Shown one piece after another: positions 51,812 to 60,150 of a stretch of DNA of 64,000 nucleotides. The first letter of the stretch is position 1; every line of letters starts with the position of its first letter. The position numbers were made by a program, and so were the translations under genes. Origin of the DNA: Muribaculum gordoncarteri (lineage in GTDB: Bacteria; Bacteroidota; Bacteroidia; Bacteroidales; Muribaculaceae); NCBI RefSeq assembly GCF_004803695.1, contig NZ_CP039393.1:1488001-1552000 (forward strand), read 5' to 3'. The notes under the pieces are model-generated. The model was not told the origin of the DNA. It ran no database searches and saw only the letters and a list, made by a program, of their open reading frames with translations.

Positions 51812-51991
51812 CGAATAGTGATGGCTGTATATTGCTGTCAACGAATCCCGGCTTGGTCGGTGCTTTCAGCAGGTTATAAAACGTCCGTTCGCTGAAACCA
51901 TACAAAGGATATATGTACCTCAGCCATATCTCCTTTGTATGGTTTCAGCGACTCGCTTTTTGTAACTTATTCCGGGTTTCTTTTTTGACAT
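51792..51991 (-). pseudogene. small phage gene broken by an inverted duplication
   Basis: From ATG 51991 one frame reads 'MSKKKPGISYKKRVAE' and soon stops. Another frame continues the protein as 'KEIWLRYIYPLYGFSERTFYNLLKAP' to a stop at 51792. Related small phage proteins (recalled, not searched) read these parts in one frame with a dozen or so residues between. In place of the missing segment there is an inverted copy of the bases coding 'PLYGFSE'. Confidence 0.65.
51891..51949. repeat. 25-bp inverted repeat inside the broken gene
   Basis: 51891-51915 pairs with 51925-51949, 24 of 25 bp, around a 9-nt loop. The outer 19 bp are perfect. It looks like a template-switch product because one arm is natural coding sequence and the other replaces expected coding sequence. 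Confidence 0.8.
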
Positions 51992-51996
51992 TCAGC

Positions 51997-52191
51997 TCAT
52001 CGATGTTTCTTTGGTTCCGGTTTATACGGTCTGATGTCGAGGATCATTTCGCAGCTCACTGTCACTCTGCCGCTCCCCTCGCACTGGAGGCACGTGTGGG
52101 TCTCCCCTTCCTCGTCACCGGGGACTCTGCCCGAGCCTTTGCAGACCCGGCAGAGTGCCACTTTCGGAGGACGTGATATTTCTCGTTTCAT
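51997..52191 (-). CDS. small zinc-ribbon protein
   Basis: A 64-residue protein with two CxxCxGxG motifs ('CRVCKGSGRV', 'CLQCEGSGRV'), as in the DnaJ zinc finger. Its ATG at 52191 overlaps the Gam stop in ATGA. It resembles the other zinc-ribbon protein of the early operon at 53593. Function is unknown. Confidence 0.65.
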   Translation of the reverse strand: MKREISRPPKVALCRVCKGSGRVPGDEEGETHTCLQCEGSGRVTVSCEMILDIRPYKPEPKKHR

Positions 52192-52709
52192 ACTACGCTC
52201 TCCTCCTTTTTGGGTTCGACGAAGAAGGTCTCCTCCTGCACCACCGAGATGCCGCAACGTGCGAGGTTGGCTGCCACTGTCTCATCTTCTCGGTCGGCGA
52301 GAAGTTTGTCCTTGGCTATCTCCTCGGTGGCACGGATATGACCGGGCAGGAACTCTTTGATGAGCTGCAGTGCGCTTGCCCATGTGAACCCCTTGAGAGT
52401 TTTGAGCTTTGGGGTACCGGTGCGGAACCCGATGGTGCCATGCACCATGTCGAGGCTCTTTTTCTTTGAGAACAGCTCCGACTGGTTTTCGGTGGCGAAA
52501 GACTGAAGTGTCTCAAACGCTTCGTCCTGTGTGGTCTGCAGCTGTGAGAGTCTTTCCTGATGCTTCTCTCGAATACGTGCGCACTGGAGCTCGATGTCTG
52601 CAGTGATTTTCGCACGTTCTGCGTCTGCCTTGGCGTAAACTGCGAAGGCTTCCTCGGCCGCGTCTTTTGACACGCCGGTGATGATTGTCTTTTTTGCTCT
52701 TTTTGCCAT
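52188..52709 (-). CDS. gam: Gam-like host-nuclease inhibitor
   Basis: From ATG 52709 the protein has 173 residues: a long coiled coil ('AEEAFAVYAKADAERAKITADIELQCARI') followed by 'MVHGTIGFRTGTPKLKTLKGFTW'. This order is that of Mu Gam, a Ku-like protein that binds double-strand ends and protects DNA from exonucleases. Placement in the early operon agrees. An upstream in-frame ATG at 52739 precedes it by ten poor residues. Confidence 0.88.
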   Translation of the reverse strand: MAKRAKKTIITGVSKDAAEEAFAVYAKADAERAKITADIELQCARIREKHQERLSQLQTTQDEAFETLQSFATENQSELFSKKKSLDMVHGTIGFRTGTPKLKTLKGFTWASALQLIKEFLPGHIRATEEIAKDKLLADREDETVAANLARCGISVVQEETFFVEPKKEESVV

Positions 52710-52731
52710 ATAGTTTTGTTGTTGATGGTGA

Positions 52732-52902
52732 TTATTCATCTATCGGGAACACCGTGTCGGTGTCATCGCTGTATTCGGCTATGTCAGCCTGACTCGTGGT
52801 CCATTCAGCAAGTTCACGCATGAGGTTTATATAATCCTCGTTCTCCATGTCGGAGGTATGGAGCTGAATGAAGTTCTTGATTTGTTGTATTACCCTTTTC
52901 AT
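52732..52902 (-). CDS. 56-residue early protein
   Basis: A short reading frame from ATG 52902 to TAA 52732, between the gp16-like gene and gam. It starts 'MKRVIQQIKNFIQLHT' and is acidic at the end ('YSDDTDTVFPIDE'). It fills the gap tightly (1 bp after the preceding gene's stop) and is on the operon strand, so it is probably real. No function recognised. Confidence 0.55.
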   Translation of the reverse strand: MKRVIQQIKNFIQLHTSDMENEDYINLMRELAEWTTSQADIAEYSDDTDTVFPIDE

Positions 52903-52903
52903 T

Positions 52904-53389
52904 TCAGTTATAGCTTGTCATGCCGGGACCGGCAAGGTTGATAAGATAAGTTATTCGCTCGGTTGGGGCCGGAGCCTGTTCAGGCTGTTCCTTCTTGCGC
53001 TGCCATCCCTTGCGCTTGATTGAGCGGAGTTTGGTCGCAAGTTCCATCAGTTCTTCGATTGACAGCTGACCGAAGGCTTTGCCGGCTATTCTCGGGTGAC
53101 GGCAGAAATCGTTGATCTGCGCCCAGTCGGTAGTATCAACCTCAAGCTCCTGCATCAGCTTAAGGACTATGCTGCGGCGACGCTTCAGCTCGTCCTTGGT
53201 GCCGCTCATTCCCTCGATGGCGGTGCAGAGGTCGGAGTATTCTTTCCGGGTCATCTCCTTGAGGGAGTCGGTGCGCCCGGCGGTGTACTGCAGCACGAAC
53301 TGACGCTTTGCCTCGTCCGGCTCTCCATGTATGGTGAGCTTATGGAAAGCGGAGTAGAACCGCCCGAAGTTAGTTACCTGCTGTTTCAT
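52904..53389 (-). CDS. gp16/GemA-like early protein (DUF1018)
   Basis: The 161-residue protein has the DUF1018/gp16 layout: 'FYSAFHKLTIHGEPDEAKRQ' near the N-terminus, 'MTRKEYSDLCTAIEGM', and 'QINDFCRHPRIAGKAFGQLS' in the middle. Mu gp16 is nearby in the early region of Mu and GemA modulates host DNA topology. It overlaps the upstream small gene by about 20 bp. Confidence 0.8.
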   Translation of the reverse strand: MKQQVTNFGRFYSAFHKLTIHGEPDEAKRQFVLQYTAGRTDSLKEMTRKEYSDLCTAIEGMSGTKDELKRRRSIVLKLMQELEVDTTDWAQINDFCRHPRIAGKAFGQLSIEELMELATKLRSIKRKGWQRKKEQPEQAPAPTERITYLINLAGPGMTSYN

Positions 53390-53588
53390 TGCTCTTGCTC
53401 TGTTCTTGTTTGTAGTGAAGCATTGCCATCAGGGTTTCTTCTGACAGATGTTTTGCCACCCCTAAGAAATATGTGTCCACATACTCGGCGATTGCCCATT
53501 CAGAAGCATATTCAAGGTTCTTCTCGATGAATTGAGCTTTTTCGGTTCGGCCTAACTGCCGAAAGGCTTGATTGATGTTTTGTGCCAT
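53370..53588 (-). CDS. small early protein, unrecognised
   Basis: A 72-residue helical protein ('MAQNINQAFRQLGRTEKAQF'). It lies between the zinc-ribbon and gp16-like genes on the early operon, spaced 4 bp after the former. No family recognised. Confidence 0.6.
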   Translation of the reverse strand: MAQNINQAFRQLGRTEKAQFIEKNLEYASEWAIAEYVDTYFLGVAKHLSEETLMAMLHYKQEQSKSNETAGN

Positions 53589-53592
53589 AATC

Positions 53593-53811
53593 TTATCTTT
53601 TATTAGGTTTCCACTCTACTGTTACCACGGCAATGACCTCGCCGGTTCCCTTGCAGTCGGGGCACTCCTCCATCGATGGGCCTTCGACCGTATCAATCGG
53701 GAATCCTCCCCTGCCGTTGCAATAGCGGCATGTCATCGGAGCGGAAACAAACGCCTCATTATGGATGCGCCCGGAAGGTTCAAGCTCCACTATCTGTTTC
53801 TTTATGCTCAT
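53593..53811 (-). CDS. small zinc-ribbon protein
   Basis: A 72-residue protein with 'CRYCNGRGG' and 'CPDCKGTGEV', a DnaJ-type zinc ribbon. It overlaps the ATPase gene end by 32 bp. A second, similar zinc-ribbon gene occurs at 51997-52191. Partner unknown. Confidence 0.65.
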   Translation of the reverse strand: MSIKKQIVELEPSGRIHNEAFVSAPMTCRYCNGRGGFPIDTVEGPSMEECPDCKGTGEVIAVVTVEWKPNKR

Positions 53812-54439
53812 CTTTTTCTATGTTGTTTGACGTTCTTAACTCTCCTTCTTCCCATATTGTGTAGCAGCTGCCCGGATCTCCGGTGAAGCGCCCTTGACAA
53901 TAAGCCTTGTAGCCTACCACTCGGATTTTAATTCCGGCTTTGTATTTGAGTCGCCCTGCCGGTTTGCCGGCTGGTTCCCCTTTATACTCCTGCGATATGA
54001 ATATGAAACTCTTGCGATGGAAACGGCTTATCAGCTCCATGAATTGATCGTAAGTGATTCCGCTCTCCTGAAAGCTGTCGATTATGACGAACTTTGCGCT
54101 CTTAGGGCGACCGAGTCTCTCAGCAAGTTCCTCGTAGGTGTCATCAGTGATCACGCGGAATCGCCCCTGCACCTCACTCATCCTTTCACGCTTTATTCGC
54201 ATCTGGAACGACTGACTTATTCCTTCCTCATAGCTCAAATACAGGGTGGTCCCGTAGTTGCATAATTCCTTGGCAAGCTGCATCACGAAGCTGCTCTTGC
54301 CGGATGCCGAGGCGCCACTGATAAACCATGTCTCGTTGACTGGCACCTCACCAAATGGACCGCTCCATTTCTCGCCCCATGGTAAGGTCTTGTATTTTTT
54401 GGCGAGAACCTCTTTCGGACTGTATGCTCGCTTTGCCAT
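53780..54439 (-). CDS. RecA/DnaB-like P-loop ATPase
   Basis: The 219-residue protein has Walker A 'SGASASGKSS' (41-50), 'LYLSYEEG' after strand 2, and Walker B 'KFVIIDSFQESG' (about 114-125), with 'SFIFISQEYKGEPAG' as the next strand. This is the RecA-like fold. Its place after the MuB-like gene and before gp16/Gam suggests help in phage DNA replication or transposition. Substrate unknown. Confidence 0.7.
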   Translation of the reverse strand: MAKRAYSPKEVLAKKYKTLPWGEKWSGPFGEVPVNETWFISGASASGKSSFVMQLAKELCNYGTTLYLSYEEGISQSFQMRIKRERMSEVQGRFRVITDDTYEELAERLGRPKSAKFVIIDSFQESGITYDQFMELISRFHRKSFIFISQEYKGEPAGKPAGRLKYKAGIKIRVVGYKAYCQGRFTGDPGSCYTIWEEGELRTSNNIEKDEHKETDSGA

Positions 54440-54441
54440 CG

Positions 54442-54672
54442 TTACTTCTTCTCTTGAGTCTTTTTCAATTCTGCTATAAGCAAATCTGCCTCTGCCACAG
54501 CGTCCTTAACATCATCCTCTCTTGATGTCAAGAGTTTTCTGCGTTCCATATAGACAGCAAACGCTATCTCATATCGACGCTGCTCCCAATCGGGCTCAGC
54601 ATCCTGTGCCTTACGCATCATTCGGTTGATATTGATCACCGAATCCATATATTGTTTTTCAATCACAGTCAT
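54442..54672 (-). CDS. small early protein, unrecognised
   Basis: A 76-residue, helical and charged protein. Its stop lies 2 bp before the P-loop ATPase start, so the genes are coupled. No motif. Confidence 0.6.
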   Translation of the reverse strand: MTVIEKQYMDSVININRMMRKAQDAEPDWEQRRYEIAFAVYMERRKLLTSREDDVKDAVAEADLLIAELKKTQEKK

Positions 54673-54674
54673 AA

Positions 54675-54950
54675 TTATTTACGTTTTGAGGTTTTATGGG
54701 GAAACTTGTAACACCATCCCATGATTTTTTCCAACTTGATGCCTTCGGGCAAAAGGCCAAATGTATTTACCTTTACAATACCCAACTTAGGACATACACG
54801 GCCTAAATGAAGGTCAATATACTTGCCGTCCTTAAAGACCACTCGAATTTCACGACGCTTGTTTGCTTTCGTTAACTCTGACGGATCCTTCAGCACTCTA
54901 CGGCTCCCGTCCGCAAACGTGACTTTAATCTTGTAATCCATCATAGTCAC
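54675..54950 (-). CDS. small early protein, unrecognised
   Basis: A 91-residue basic protein, beta-rich in the first half ('YKIKVTFADGSRRVL', 'REIRVVFKDGKYIDLHLG'). It overlaps the MuB-like stop in a 4-bp overlap. Two similar strands of 'F.DG' suggest a small repeat. Function unknown. Confidence 0.6.
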   Translation of the reverse strand: MTMMDYKIKVTFADGSRRVLKDPSELTKANKRREIRVVFKDGKYIDLHLGRVCPKLGIVKVNTFGLLPEGIKLEKIMGWCYKFPHKTSKRK

Positions 54951-55819
54951 GCCATTTTAAGTTTTTCAATTTCGGTATACACACGGCGCAGACCGCCGGC
55001 ACTCTTTCTCACGATCACACCGATATCGGTGCCTTCCGGAGCGTTGACCTTAGCCACAACGCGAGCTTGCTCTTTCAGGAATGCCTCACGTTCACGTCCG
55101 TCATCCGGGGTTATCCTGCTGTAACGGTCTCCGTAACGGCTGAACATCTCGGCATAACCAACCTTGTTGCACTCGATGGAGCGGTTGATTTTCGCCTTGA
55201 GTCCGTCGGCGCCCATCATATACCATGCGCAGCACCGCTCGGTGGCGTTCCAAAGTGCCTTCAATTCGAGGAAGGCTTCATACTGGAGGTCGCCGGCTTC
55301 GTCAAGTATGATCAGCGGGGTGTCTATTGAGCGAAGGTAGAACACAAGGTCGGCATACACATCCGAGTATGACCCTCTGGTGTTGGAACCGAACTCGGTC
55401 GCTATCTTGCGAACGAGCTTCAGCTTGGTCTTGACCTGCGAACAGTCGATGTAGACCGCATTCGGATGGGTCTTGACATAATGCCGGGCGGTAAAGGTCT
55501 TGCCGATATTGGGAAGGTCACACAACAGACCGCTCAACCCACGCTCCTGTATGAATTCGAGCTGCGTAGTGATATACTTGAAGGTCTCGGTCTTGGCTGC
55601 CTTCCATTCTATCCCGCCACGGAGATTGACCCCGAGCTTGCGGGCTATGCTCATCCAGTTGCCGTCGCTAAGGACACGCTCGGTCTGCCCGTTCTTGATG
55701 GAGCTGTATGCCGAGGTTGTCACCCCGAGTGAAGCGGCGTGTTTGGCATCGCTCGGGTAATTTGTCCGGGCTGCCCTTATCGCTTCTGCGATTTTGTTTC
55801 TGATTTCTGTTGTAATCAT
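54947..55819 (-). CDS. MuB-like transposition ATPase
   Basis: The 290-residue protein begins with a helix-turn-helix domain (about 1-65, as in MuB), then an AAA+ domain with Walker A 'CDLPNIGKTFTA' (100-111) and Walker B 'PLIILDEAGDLQ' (about 172-183). MuB selects target DNA, delivers it to MuA and provides target immunity. It is directly downstream of the transposase gene, as in Mu. Confidence 0.88.
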   Translation of the reverse strand: MITTEIRNKIAEAIRAARTNYPSDAKHAASLGVTTSAYSSIKNGQTERVLSDGNWMSIARKLGVNLRGGIEWKAAKTETFKYITTQLEFIQERGLSGLLCDLPNIGKTFTARHYVKTHPNAVYIDCSQVKTKLKLVRKIATEFGSNTRGSYSDVYADLVFYLRSIDTPLIILDEAGDLQYEAFLELKALWNATERCCAWYMMGADGLKAKINRSIECNKVGYAEMFSRYGDRYSRITPDDGREREAFLKEQARVVAKVNAPEGTDIGVIVRKSAGGLRRVYTEIEKLKMA

Positions 55820-55842
55820 ATTCTAACAGTGTTTTAATTTCA

Positions 55843-57849
55843 TTATAAATCTTCGATTGCCACCTTTGCGGTGTCATATTCAACCCATGCCGCTGTGAGC
55901 GTTTCGGGCGCGTCTGTCGCCGTTTCGACCTCCGGCACGGTAATGTCCTCGTCCTCCGGCTCCGGAGCCGCCGTGCGCGCCTGTATGCCCAGACGGGCGA
56001 TTGCGTTTTTACTCAAGTATTCCTTGAACTGGTTTATCTTCTGCATCTGCCTTGCAAACCGGGCTTTATCCTCCTCCGTCTGCTCTGCCATGACACGGCT
56101 GAATGTCTCGACTTTCTCAACCTTGTCGATGTAGCGGTCATCCTGATAAAGGTACACGTCCTGAGCGTCGCCTTCATCATCCGGCAGATAGTATGCCGTC
56201 ACTTTATAGCTGTTCGACTTCAGGCGACCGAGCACCTCCGGCTCGCTGAGCCACCAGTCACTATGGCTGACCCTTACTGTAGAATTGCGCCGGATACTCG
56301 TGGAAACCTTCATACCTACGTACCGGGCTACCATCCGGTCATCGTAAGGTCTGAGATTGGGGTTGATATTGGAGACCAGGACTTCCCATCGTGTCATTCC
56401 GGGATAATTCTTTTGATCCGGATGGAGGCTGTTGTTCCATTCAGCGTTGTCGGCTCGGTCGTCGGCCACAAGCTCCTCGAAGGTATAGTATTTTTTGTCC
56501 TCCCATGTCTCGTTGGTCTCGTCGCTGATCTTTTTCTGGTATGTGCGCCACTTACCTTTGCCATAGAAGCGTCCCACTTCCTCACGGTTCTTATGGATTA
56601 TGCTCCGCTTCTTGGCTCCGTTGAGCGGCTCAGCCTGTTTCTCCTGTGAATTCTGAGGGGCGCAGAACCTTACCCGGGAGAACACGACGCCTTCGGCAAG
56701 CAATCCCTCTTTATGACGGGTCATAAGGTGGTTCTCGACCTCGATACCGGCGGGCATTCCCCATCGGCGACGCTTGATCAGCCGGAACATCTGCCTGAAG
56801 CAGTCATCAACAAGAGCCTCGTCCTTTTTCATCGAATAGGTGGCGGCAAGCACACACTCGCTCACTGAGTCGTAGGCATAATAGGCGTGTACCCGTTTGT
56901 TGCCCGGCATCCGTCGAGGAAGATCAACGTCATCCATTGTAATCTGCGAGAGTGAGTATTGACCACGGTGACGGTGAACATGGGGCATATTCTCGTGGTA
57001 GAAATCCACATTGGGTTTTAGACGCTGGTCGATAAAAAGCTTAACGTCCGGGCGATTAAGGTAATTGGTGATGGTCGCCTCGCTCGGTATCCAAGGTTCC
57101 CCGTTCTTTATCCTTGCGCATTCGTCCGGGTCAAGCAGTTCGCCTGTTTCCGGATCCCATACATCAAGCTCACCGCACACGAACATCTCATACATCTTCC
57201 TGACGGTGGTGTTCCACGGACGGGTGGGCAATACCGCCAGACCCTTGATGGCTCTCTCCTCATTCTCGGTCAGCATCTGGGCATTCTTATTGCCGAATTT
57301 GCCGCTCACAAGGGCGATATAACCATATTTACGGTAATCGTTGACCTTGCGACGGAAGCGAAGCACCGAAGCCGGAAGAGTGTGGCCGAATTGCACCCGG
57401 AGGCTCTCTATCACGGCGGTCATGCGTGACCAGTCATAGTCCCTGCCGAAAAGTCGTTGTGATGCAGATGCGTTGTCATATAGCTTGATGCAGGTGTTCA
57501 GCACTGAAGCGTTTACCATATACTCACGCTTCTTGCCGATCTTCAGCTCGGTACCGGTCTTTTTCGGGTCGTTGAAAAATTCGACCGCTTTTTGATCCTC
57601 CACATAGTTGCTGCGTACCCATGCTGCTATATGGGCGTCTTTGCCACCAAGCTTTTCATCAACTTGAATTCGGTGTTCCGGCTTGAGGGAGTCGTATGCG
57701 ACAAGGGCATAGTTGCCGGCTCCACCTCCTGGGCGCACGACATCGAGGCGTTTACGCTGAACCGCCTTCTCATAACTGCCAACAGTCATGATGCCGGTGT
57801 CGATAAGCTCACGCGCCGATACACAATATATGCCGTTGTGGTACTGCAT
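55843..57849 (-). CDS. MuA-like DDE transposase
   Basis: The 668-residue protein matches MuA in length and layout: N-terminal DNA-binding domains (about 1-270), an rve-type catalytic core with 'SQITMDDVDLPRR' (Asp306/307), 'PAGIEVENHLM' (Glu370/372 where Mu has Asp) and 'SQEKQAEPLNGAKK' (Glu403/407), and a helical C-terminal part that would contact MuB. It inserts the phage and drives replicative transposition using the repeats at the phage ends. Which acidic residues are catalytic needs alignment. Confidence 0.88.
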   Translation of the reverse strand: MQYHNGIYCVSARELIDTGIMTVGSYEKAVQRKRLDVVRPGGGAGNYALVAYDSLKPEHRIQVDEKLGGKDAHIAAWVRSNYVEDQKAVEFFNDPKKTGTELKIGKKREYMVNASVLNTCIKLYDNASASQRLFGRDYDWSRMTAVIESLRVQFGHTLPASVLRFRRKVNDYRKYGYIALVSGKFGNKNAQMLTENEERAIKGLAVLPTRPWNTTVRKMYEMFVCGELDVWDPETGELLDPDECARIKNGEPWIPSEATITNYLNRPDVKLFIDQRLKPNVDFYHENMPHVHRHRGQYSLSQITMDDVDLPRRMPGNKRVHAYYAYDSVSECVLAATYSMKKDEALVDDCFRQMFRLIKRRRWGMPAGIEVENHLMTRHKEGLLAEGVVFSRVRFCAPQNSQEKQAEPLNGAKKRSIIHKNREEVGRFYGKGKWRTYQKKISDETNETWEDKKYYTFEELVADDRADNAEWNNSLHPDQKNYPGMTRWEVLVSNINPNLRPYDDRMVARYVGMKVSTSIRRNSTVRVSHSDWWLSEPEVLGRLKSNSYKVTAYYLPDDEGDAQDVYLYQDDRYIDKVEKVETFSRVMAEQTEEDKARFARQMQKINQFKEYLSKNAIARLGIQARTAAPEPEDEDITVPEVETATDAPETLTAAWVEYDTAKVAIEDL

Positions 57850-57861
57850 GACTCTCCGAAT

Positions 57862-58242
57862 TTAGAGTGCCTCCGCCATTCTCTTTATATCATCGATCTG
57901 GCTCATCATGACATGCTCATATCTCGCTGCCACTTCCCCTTTGGGACCATATACCGTCCCCTCGCCGGTCTGCTTGTCAAGGTAGATTTCGGCCCGGTTG
58001 GGATAGACTGCGTGCCAGCAGCCATCGGAGTCAAAGAAGAATTCTCCCTCCTTGAGGTTGTAGTACGTGCAGCCTCCATGTTGCTTGAGAGCCACAAAAC
58101 GTATCTTTTTGGCAAGGTCGTTGTTTTGGCGATAGGCAAGTGCGTTTCTCACACAACGTTCCCCGATGGGCTTGCCATCGATGCGAAACGCCTTCTGGAG
58201 CTTGAGTATGCCTTCTTTGCTTACTGAAATATACTTTTTCAT
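57862..58242 (-). CDS. early phage protein, unrecognised
   Basis: From ATG 58242 the protein has 126 residues: 'MKKYISVSKEGILKLQKAF', a helix-turn-helix-like start ('GERCVRNALAYR'), then a beta part 'YYNLKEGEFFFDSDGC'. The upstream ATG at 58323 runs through spacer. It sits directly upstream of the transposase gene. DNA binding is possible. Confidence 0.6.
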   Translation of the reverse strand: MKKYISVSKEGILKLQKAFRIDGKPIGERCVRNALAYRQNNDLAKKIRFVALKQHGGCTYYNLKEGEFFFDSDGCWHAVYPNRAEIYLDKQTGEGTVYGPKGEVAARYEHVMMSQIDDIKRMAEAL

Positions 58243-58303
58243 ATTCTCACTTATTTGATTTTTTGTTATTTTTGCGCTTATTTTCCAAATGGAATAGTTA
58301 TGG

Positions 58304-58684
58304 TTAGAAAATCTCCCTTTCATCCATGGTCATCCGCTTTCGTGGCCATGTATTTTGATACTTCCTTAGCACAGTGGGCGAGACCACTCCTCCAAGAATG
58401 TGTATCAGCCTTTGCGCATCTTCAAGGAATTGAACTCGTGTGTACCGACCGAATATCTCTGCCGGATGACATTTCAGAAGCCAACGCTCAGCTTGGTGCA
58501 TACAACGAAGCTGATCTTTTTCTGTGCCGCTCTTCAGAGCAGTCGCTAATGTCGCAAAAGGAGTTTGAGAAAGCCATTTCCGGACTCTTTTCAAATGTTC
58601 AATTTGGCAGTCCAGTATGGTTGAATCTTTTGCCGGATAGATACAAAGCGTTTTATCATCTACCGGAATAATCATTTGCTTCAT
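58304..58684 (-). CDS. early phage protein, unrecognised
   Basis: A 126-residue protein on the operon strand, starting 'MKQMIIPVDDKTLCIYPAKD', then helices. An antisense frame of similar length exists at 58255-58671, but the operon strand is preferred because all neighbours read leftward. Function unknown. Confidence 0.55.
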   Translation of the reverse strand: MKQMIIPVDDKTLCIYPAKDSTILDCQIEHLKRVRKWLSQTPFATLATALKSGTEKDQLRCMHQAERWLLKCHPAEIFGRYTRVQFLEDAQRLIHILGGVVSPTVLRKYQNTWPRKRMTMDEREIF

Positions 58685-58688
58685 AGTC

Positions 58689-58910
58689 TCACTTTTTATT
58701 TAGTTGGTTATTCATCTTGTCTATCGCTTCCTTGATGGCAAAGTGACCCTCCACTAATGCGCCGTACTGTTTGGATTGGTCGGCTTCATATTCGCTGTGG
58801 GTCGCCTCATATTCGTCAAGGACGGTCGAAGTGTCCTCAAACTGACGCTGCAAGGTCGTTAACATCACCTTGACTGCGTTATCGATCATTCGTTCTGCTC
58901 GTTGCTTCAT
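58689..58910 (-). CDS. small early protein, unrecognised
   Basis: A 73-residue, all-helical and charged protein ('MKQRAERMIDNAVKVMLTTL'). It lies 4 bp upstream of the next early gene and just after the tRNA-like segment. No motif. Confidence 0.6.
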   Translation of the reverse strand: MKQRAERMIDNAVKVMLTTLQRQFEDTSTVLDEYEATHSEYEADQSKQYGALVEGHFAIKEAIDKMNNQLNKK

Positions 58911-58928
58911 CTTTGAAAGCTTTTAGTA

Positions 58929-59069
58929 GGAGGTCGGGGAATCGAACCCCGATACTTGCGCCATGGTCGCTCACCTTCCGGGCCTCCCTGATTCCCCGGT
59001 GAAATTTGGCAACACCGGGGAGTGGAAAAATTTGTTTTGCCTTTCGGCTTTAACCGGCTCTCTTGCCGG
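58929..59069 (-). ncRNA. structured segment with a tRNA-like 3' half
   Basis: On the minus strand, 58987-58929 gives GGAGG at the start and CCTCC at the end. A perfect T-arm lies between (TCGGGG / CCCCGA around GTTCGATT, matching the GGTTCGANTCC B-box), and a 7-nt loop reads ACCATGG on a 3-bp stem, with CAT in anticodon position. There is no room for a D-arm (59 nt in all). Upstream are a perfect 8-bp hairpin (58994-59020) and a 5-bp one (59054-59069). The 180 bp between two early genes contain no reading frame. Confidence 0.4.
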
Positions 59070-59089
59070 AGGATCGCCCTCTCTTGGGT

Positions 59090-59467
59090 CTAACCCTGTT
59101 CGTTTATAGTCTCTTGACGGCGACGGTTGTTGTCAACTATGTCGTCGAACCACCTGTCGCTCATCAGAATCTTAAATATCGCAAGCCGACCCATATTAAG
59201 ACCTGTCAATGGGAACATCAGGAAGGTAAGGCCATCGGGGTAGGCGTTATCACCTGTAAGCCCGTATTCCATGTTCATATCCTTGCCTCGGAAAGTAATA
59301 AACCACTCCGGCTCACCTACACCTTCCTCTTTAAGCAACCGGCAGTATCCGTTGGTCCACTCATCGAGATTCCCGCCACATCCTGTAATCGTGTAGAAAC
59401 TTCCGTTATAGGCTGCCGTGAAAATCTCTTCGCGGTTGTTGGGGGTCATGTTAATTATTGCGCTCAT
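59090..59467 (-). CDS. early phage protein, unrecognised
   Basis: From ATG 59467 the protein has 125 residues: 'MSAIINMTPNNREEIFTAAYNGSFYTITG', then 'EPEWFITFRGKDMNMEYG'. An ATG at 59539 in the same frame lies inside the upstream gene. Not recognised. Confidence 0.6.
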   Translation of the reverse strand: MSAIINMTPNNREEIFTAAYNGSFYTITGCGGNLDEWTNGYCRLLKEEGVGEPEWFITFRGKDMNMEYGLTGDNAYPDGLTFLMFPLTGLNMGRLAIFKILMSDRWFDDIVDNNRRRQETINEQG

Positions 59468-59471
59468 AGTC

Positions 59472-59882
59472 TTACTCGTTACAGGTGATTGCCCAAAGAA
59501 GTCTCTGAAGGTCGCCTCTAAGCTCTTGCATGGCGACACGCTTGAGTACCTCCGCCGCGTTCATCATCATGTTTGTGCTTGAGGGGGTCTGACTCCCTTC
59601 GATAAGGGTGTGCTCTATATTCCCGATATGGTTACCGAGGCAAGTCTTGATCTTGTCAAGGTCATCCAATGAGGTCATCGGGCGCAACTCTCGCACTGCC
59701 ATGAGGTTTACCTGAGCCTTATACATCTCGTCGCTGTGCCAACGGAAGAAGTATTCATAATCCTCATTCATCTCGGTAGCATACTTCTCCACCTTGCGCT
59801 CGTACTTACGACGCACGCTTTTATACTCGCCCTTGAATATTTCAAGGATCTCCTGCTTGGTCATTTTCTTTGTCTCACTCAT
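59472..59882 (-). CDS. early phage protein, unrecognised
   Basis: A 136-residue, helical, highly charged protein ('RRKYERKVEKYATEMNEDYE'), second gene of the leftward early operon. It starts 6 bp after the preceding stop. No motif. Confidence 0.6.
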   Translation of the reverse strand: MSETKKMTKQEILEIFKGEYKSVRRKYERKVEKYATEMNEDYEYFFRWHSDEMYKAQVNLMAVRELRPMTSLDDLDKIKTCLGNHIGNIEHTLIEGSQTPSSTNMMMNAAEVLKRVAMQELRGDLQRLLWAITCNE

Positions 59883-59888
59883 AGGTAT

Positions 59889-60140
59889 TTAGTCTTTGTT
59901 TTTGATTGATTTGTAACGTGCCGAAATCATATCGGCCATCTTGTCGATCTCGTCAGCCTTGATACCGAGGGCGAGGTAAAGCTCTTCATCTTCAGGATCC
60001 ACGAGCGAGAAATCCTCGTCCTCATCCTCAGCTATCATCATACTCATCAGCTCCTCGATGGCATAGTGAAGACTTGTCGCCATCGAAATGACTCGTGCCA
60101 TCTGGCGGGTCTTTTGTTCTTTGATTTCGTTGTTGGTCAT
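59889..60140 (-). CDS. first early protein, unrecognised (position of Mu ner)
   Basis: An 83-residue acidic protein ('EDEDEDFSLVDPEDEELYL'), first gene downstream of the early promoter, where Mu has ner. It lacks a helix-turn-helix, so it is not a Ner homologue by sequence. Unknown. Confidence 0.6.
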   Translation of the reverse strand: MTNNEIKEQKTRQMARVISMATSLHYAIEELMSMMIAEDEDEDFSLVDPEDEELYLALGIKADEIDKMADMISARYKSIKNKD

Positions 60141-60150
60141 AATCTTAAAT

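Noticed and set aside
58255-58671. 138-codon plus-strand frame in the early region
   Set aside because: It opposes the early operon and overlaps a minus-strand gene of similar length with better spacing to its neighbours.
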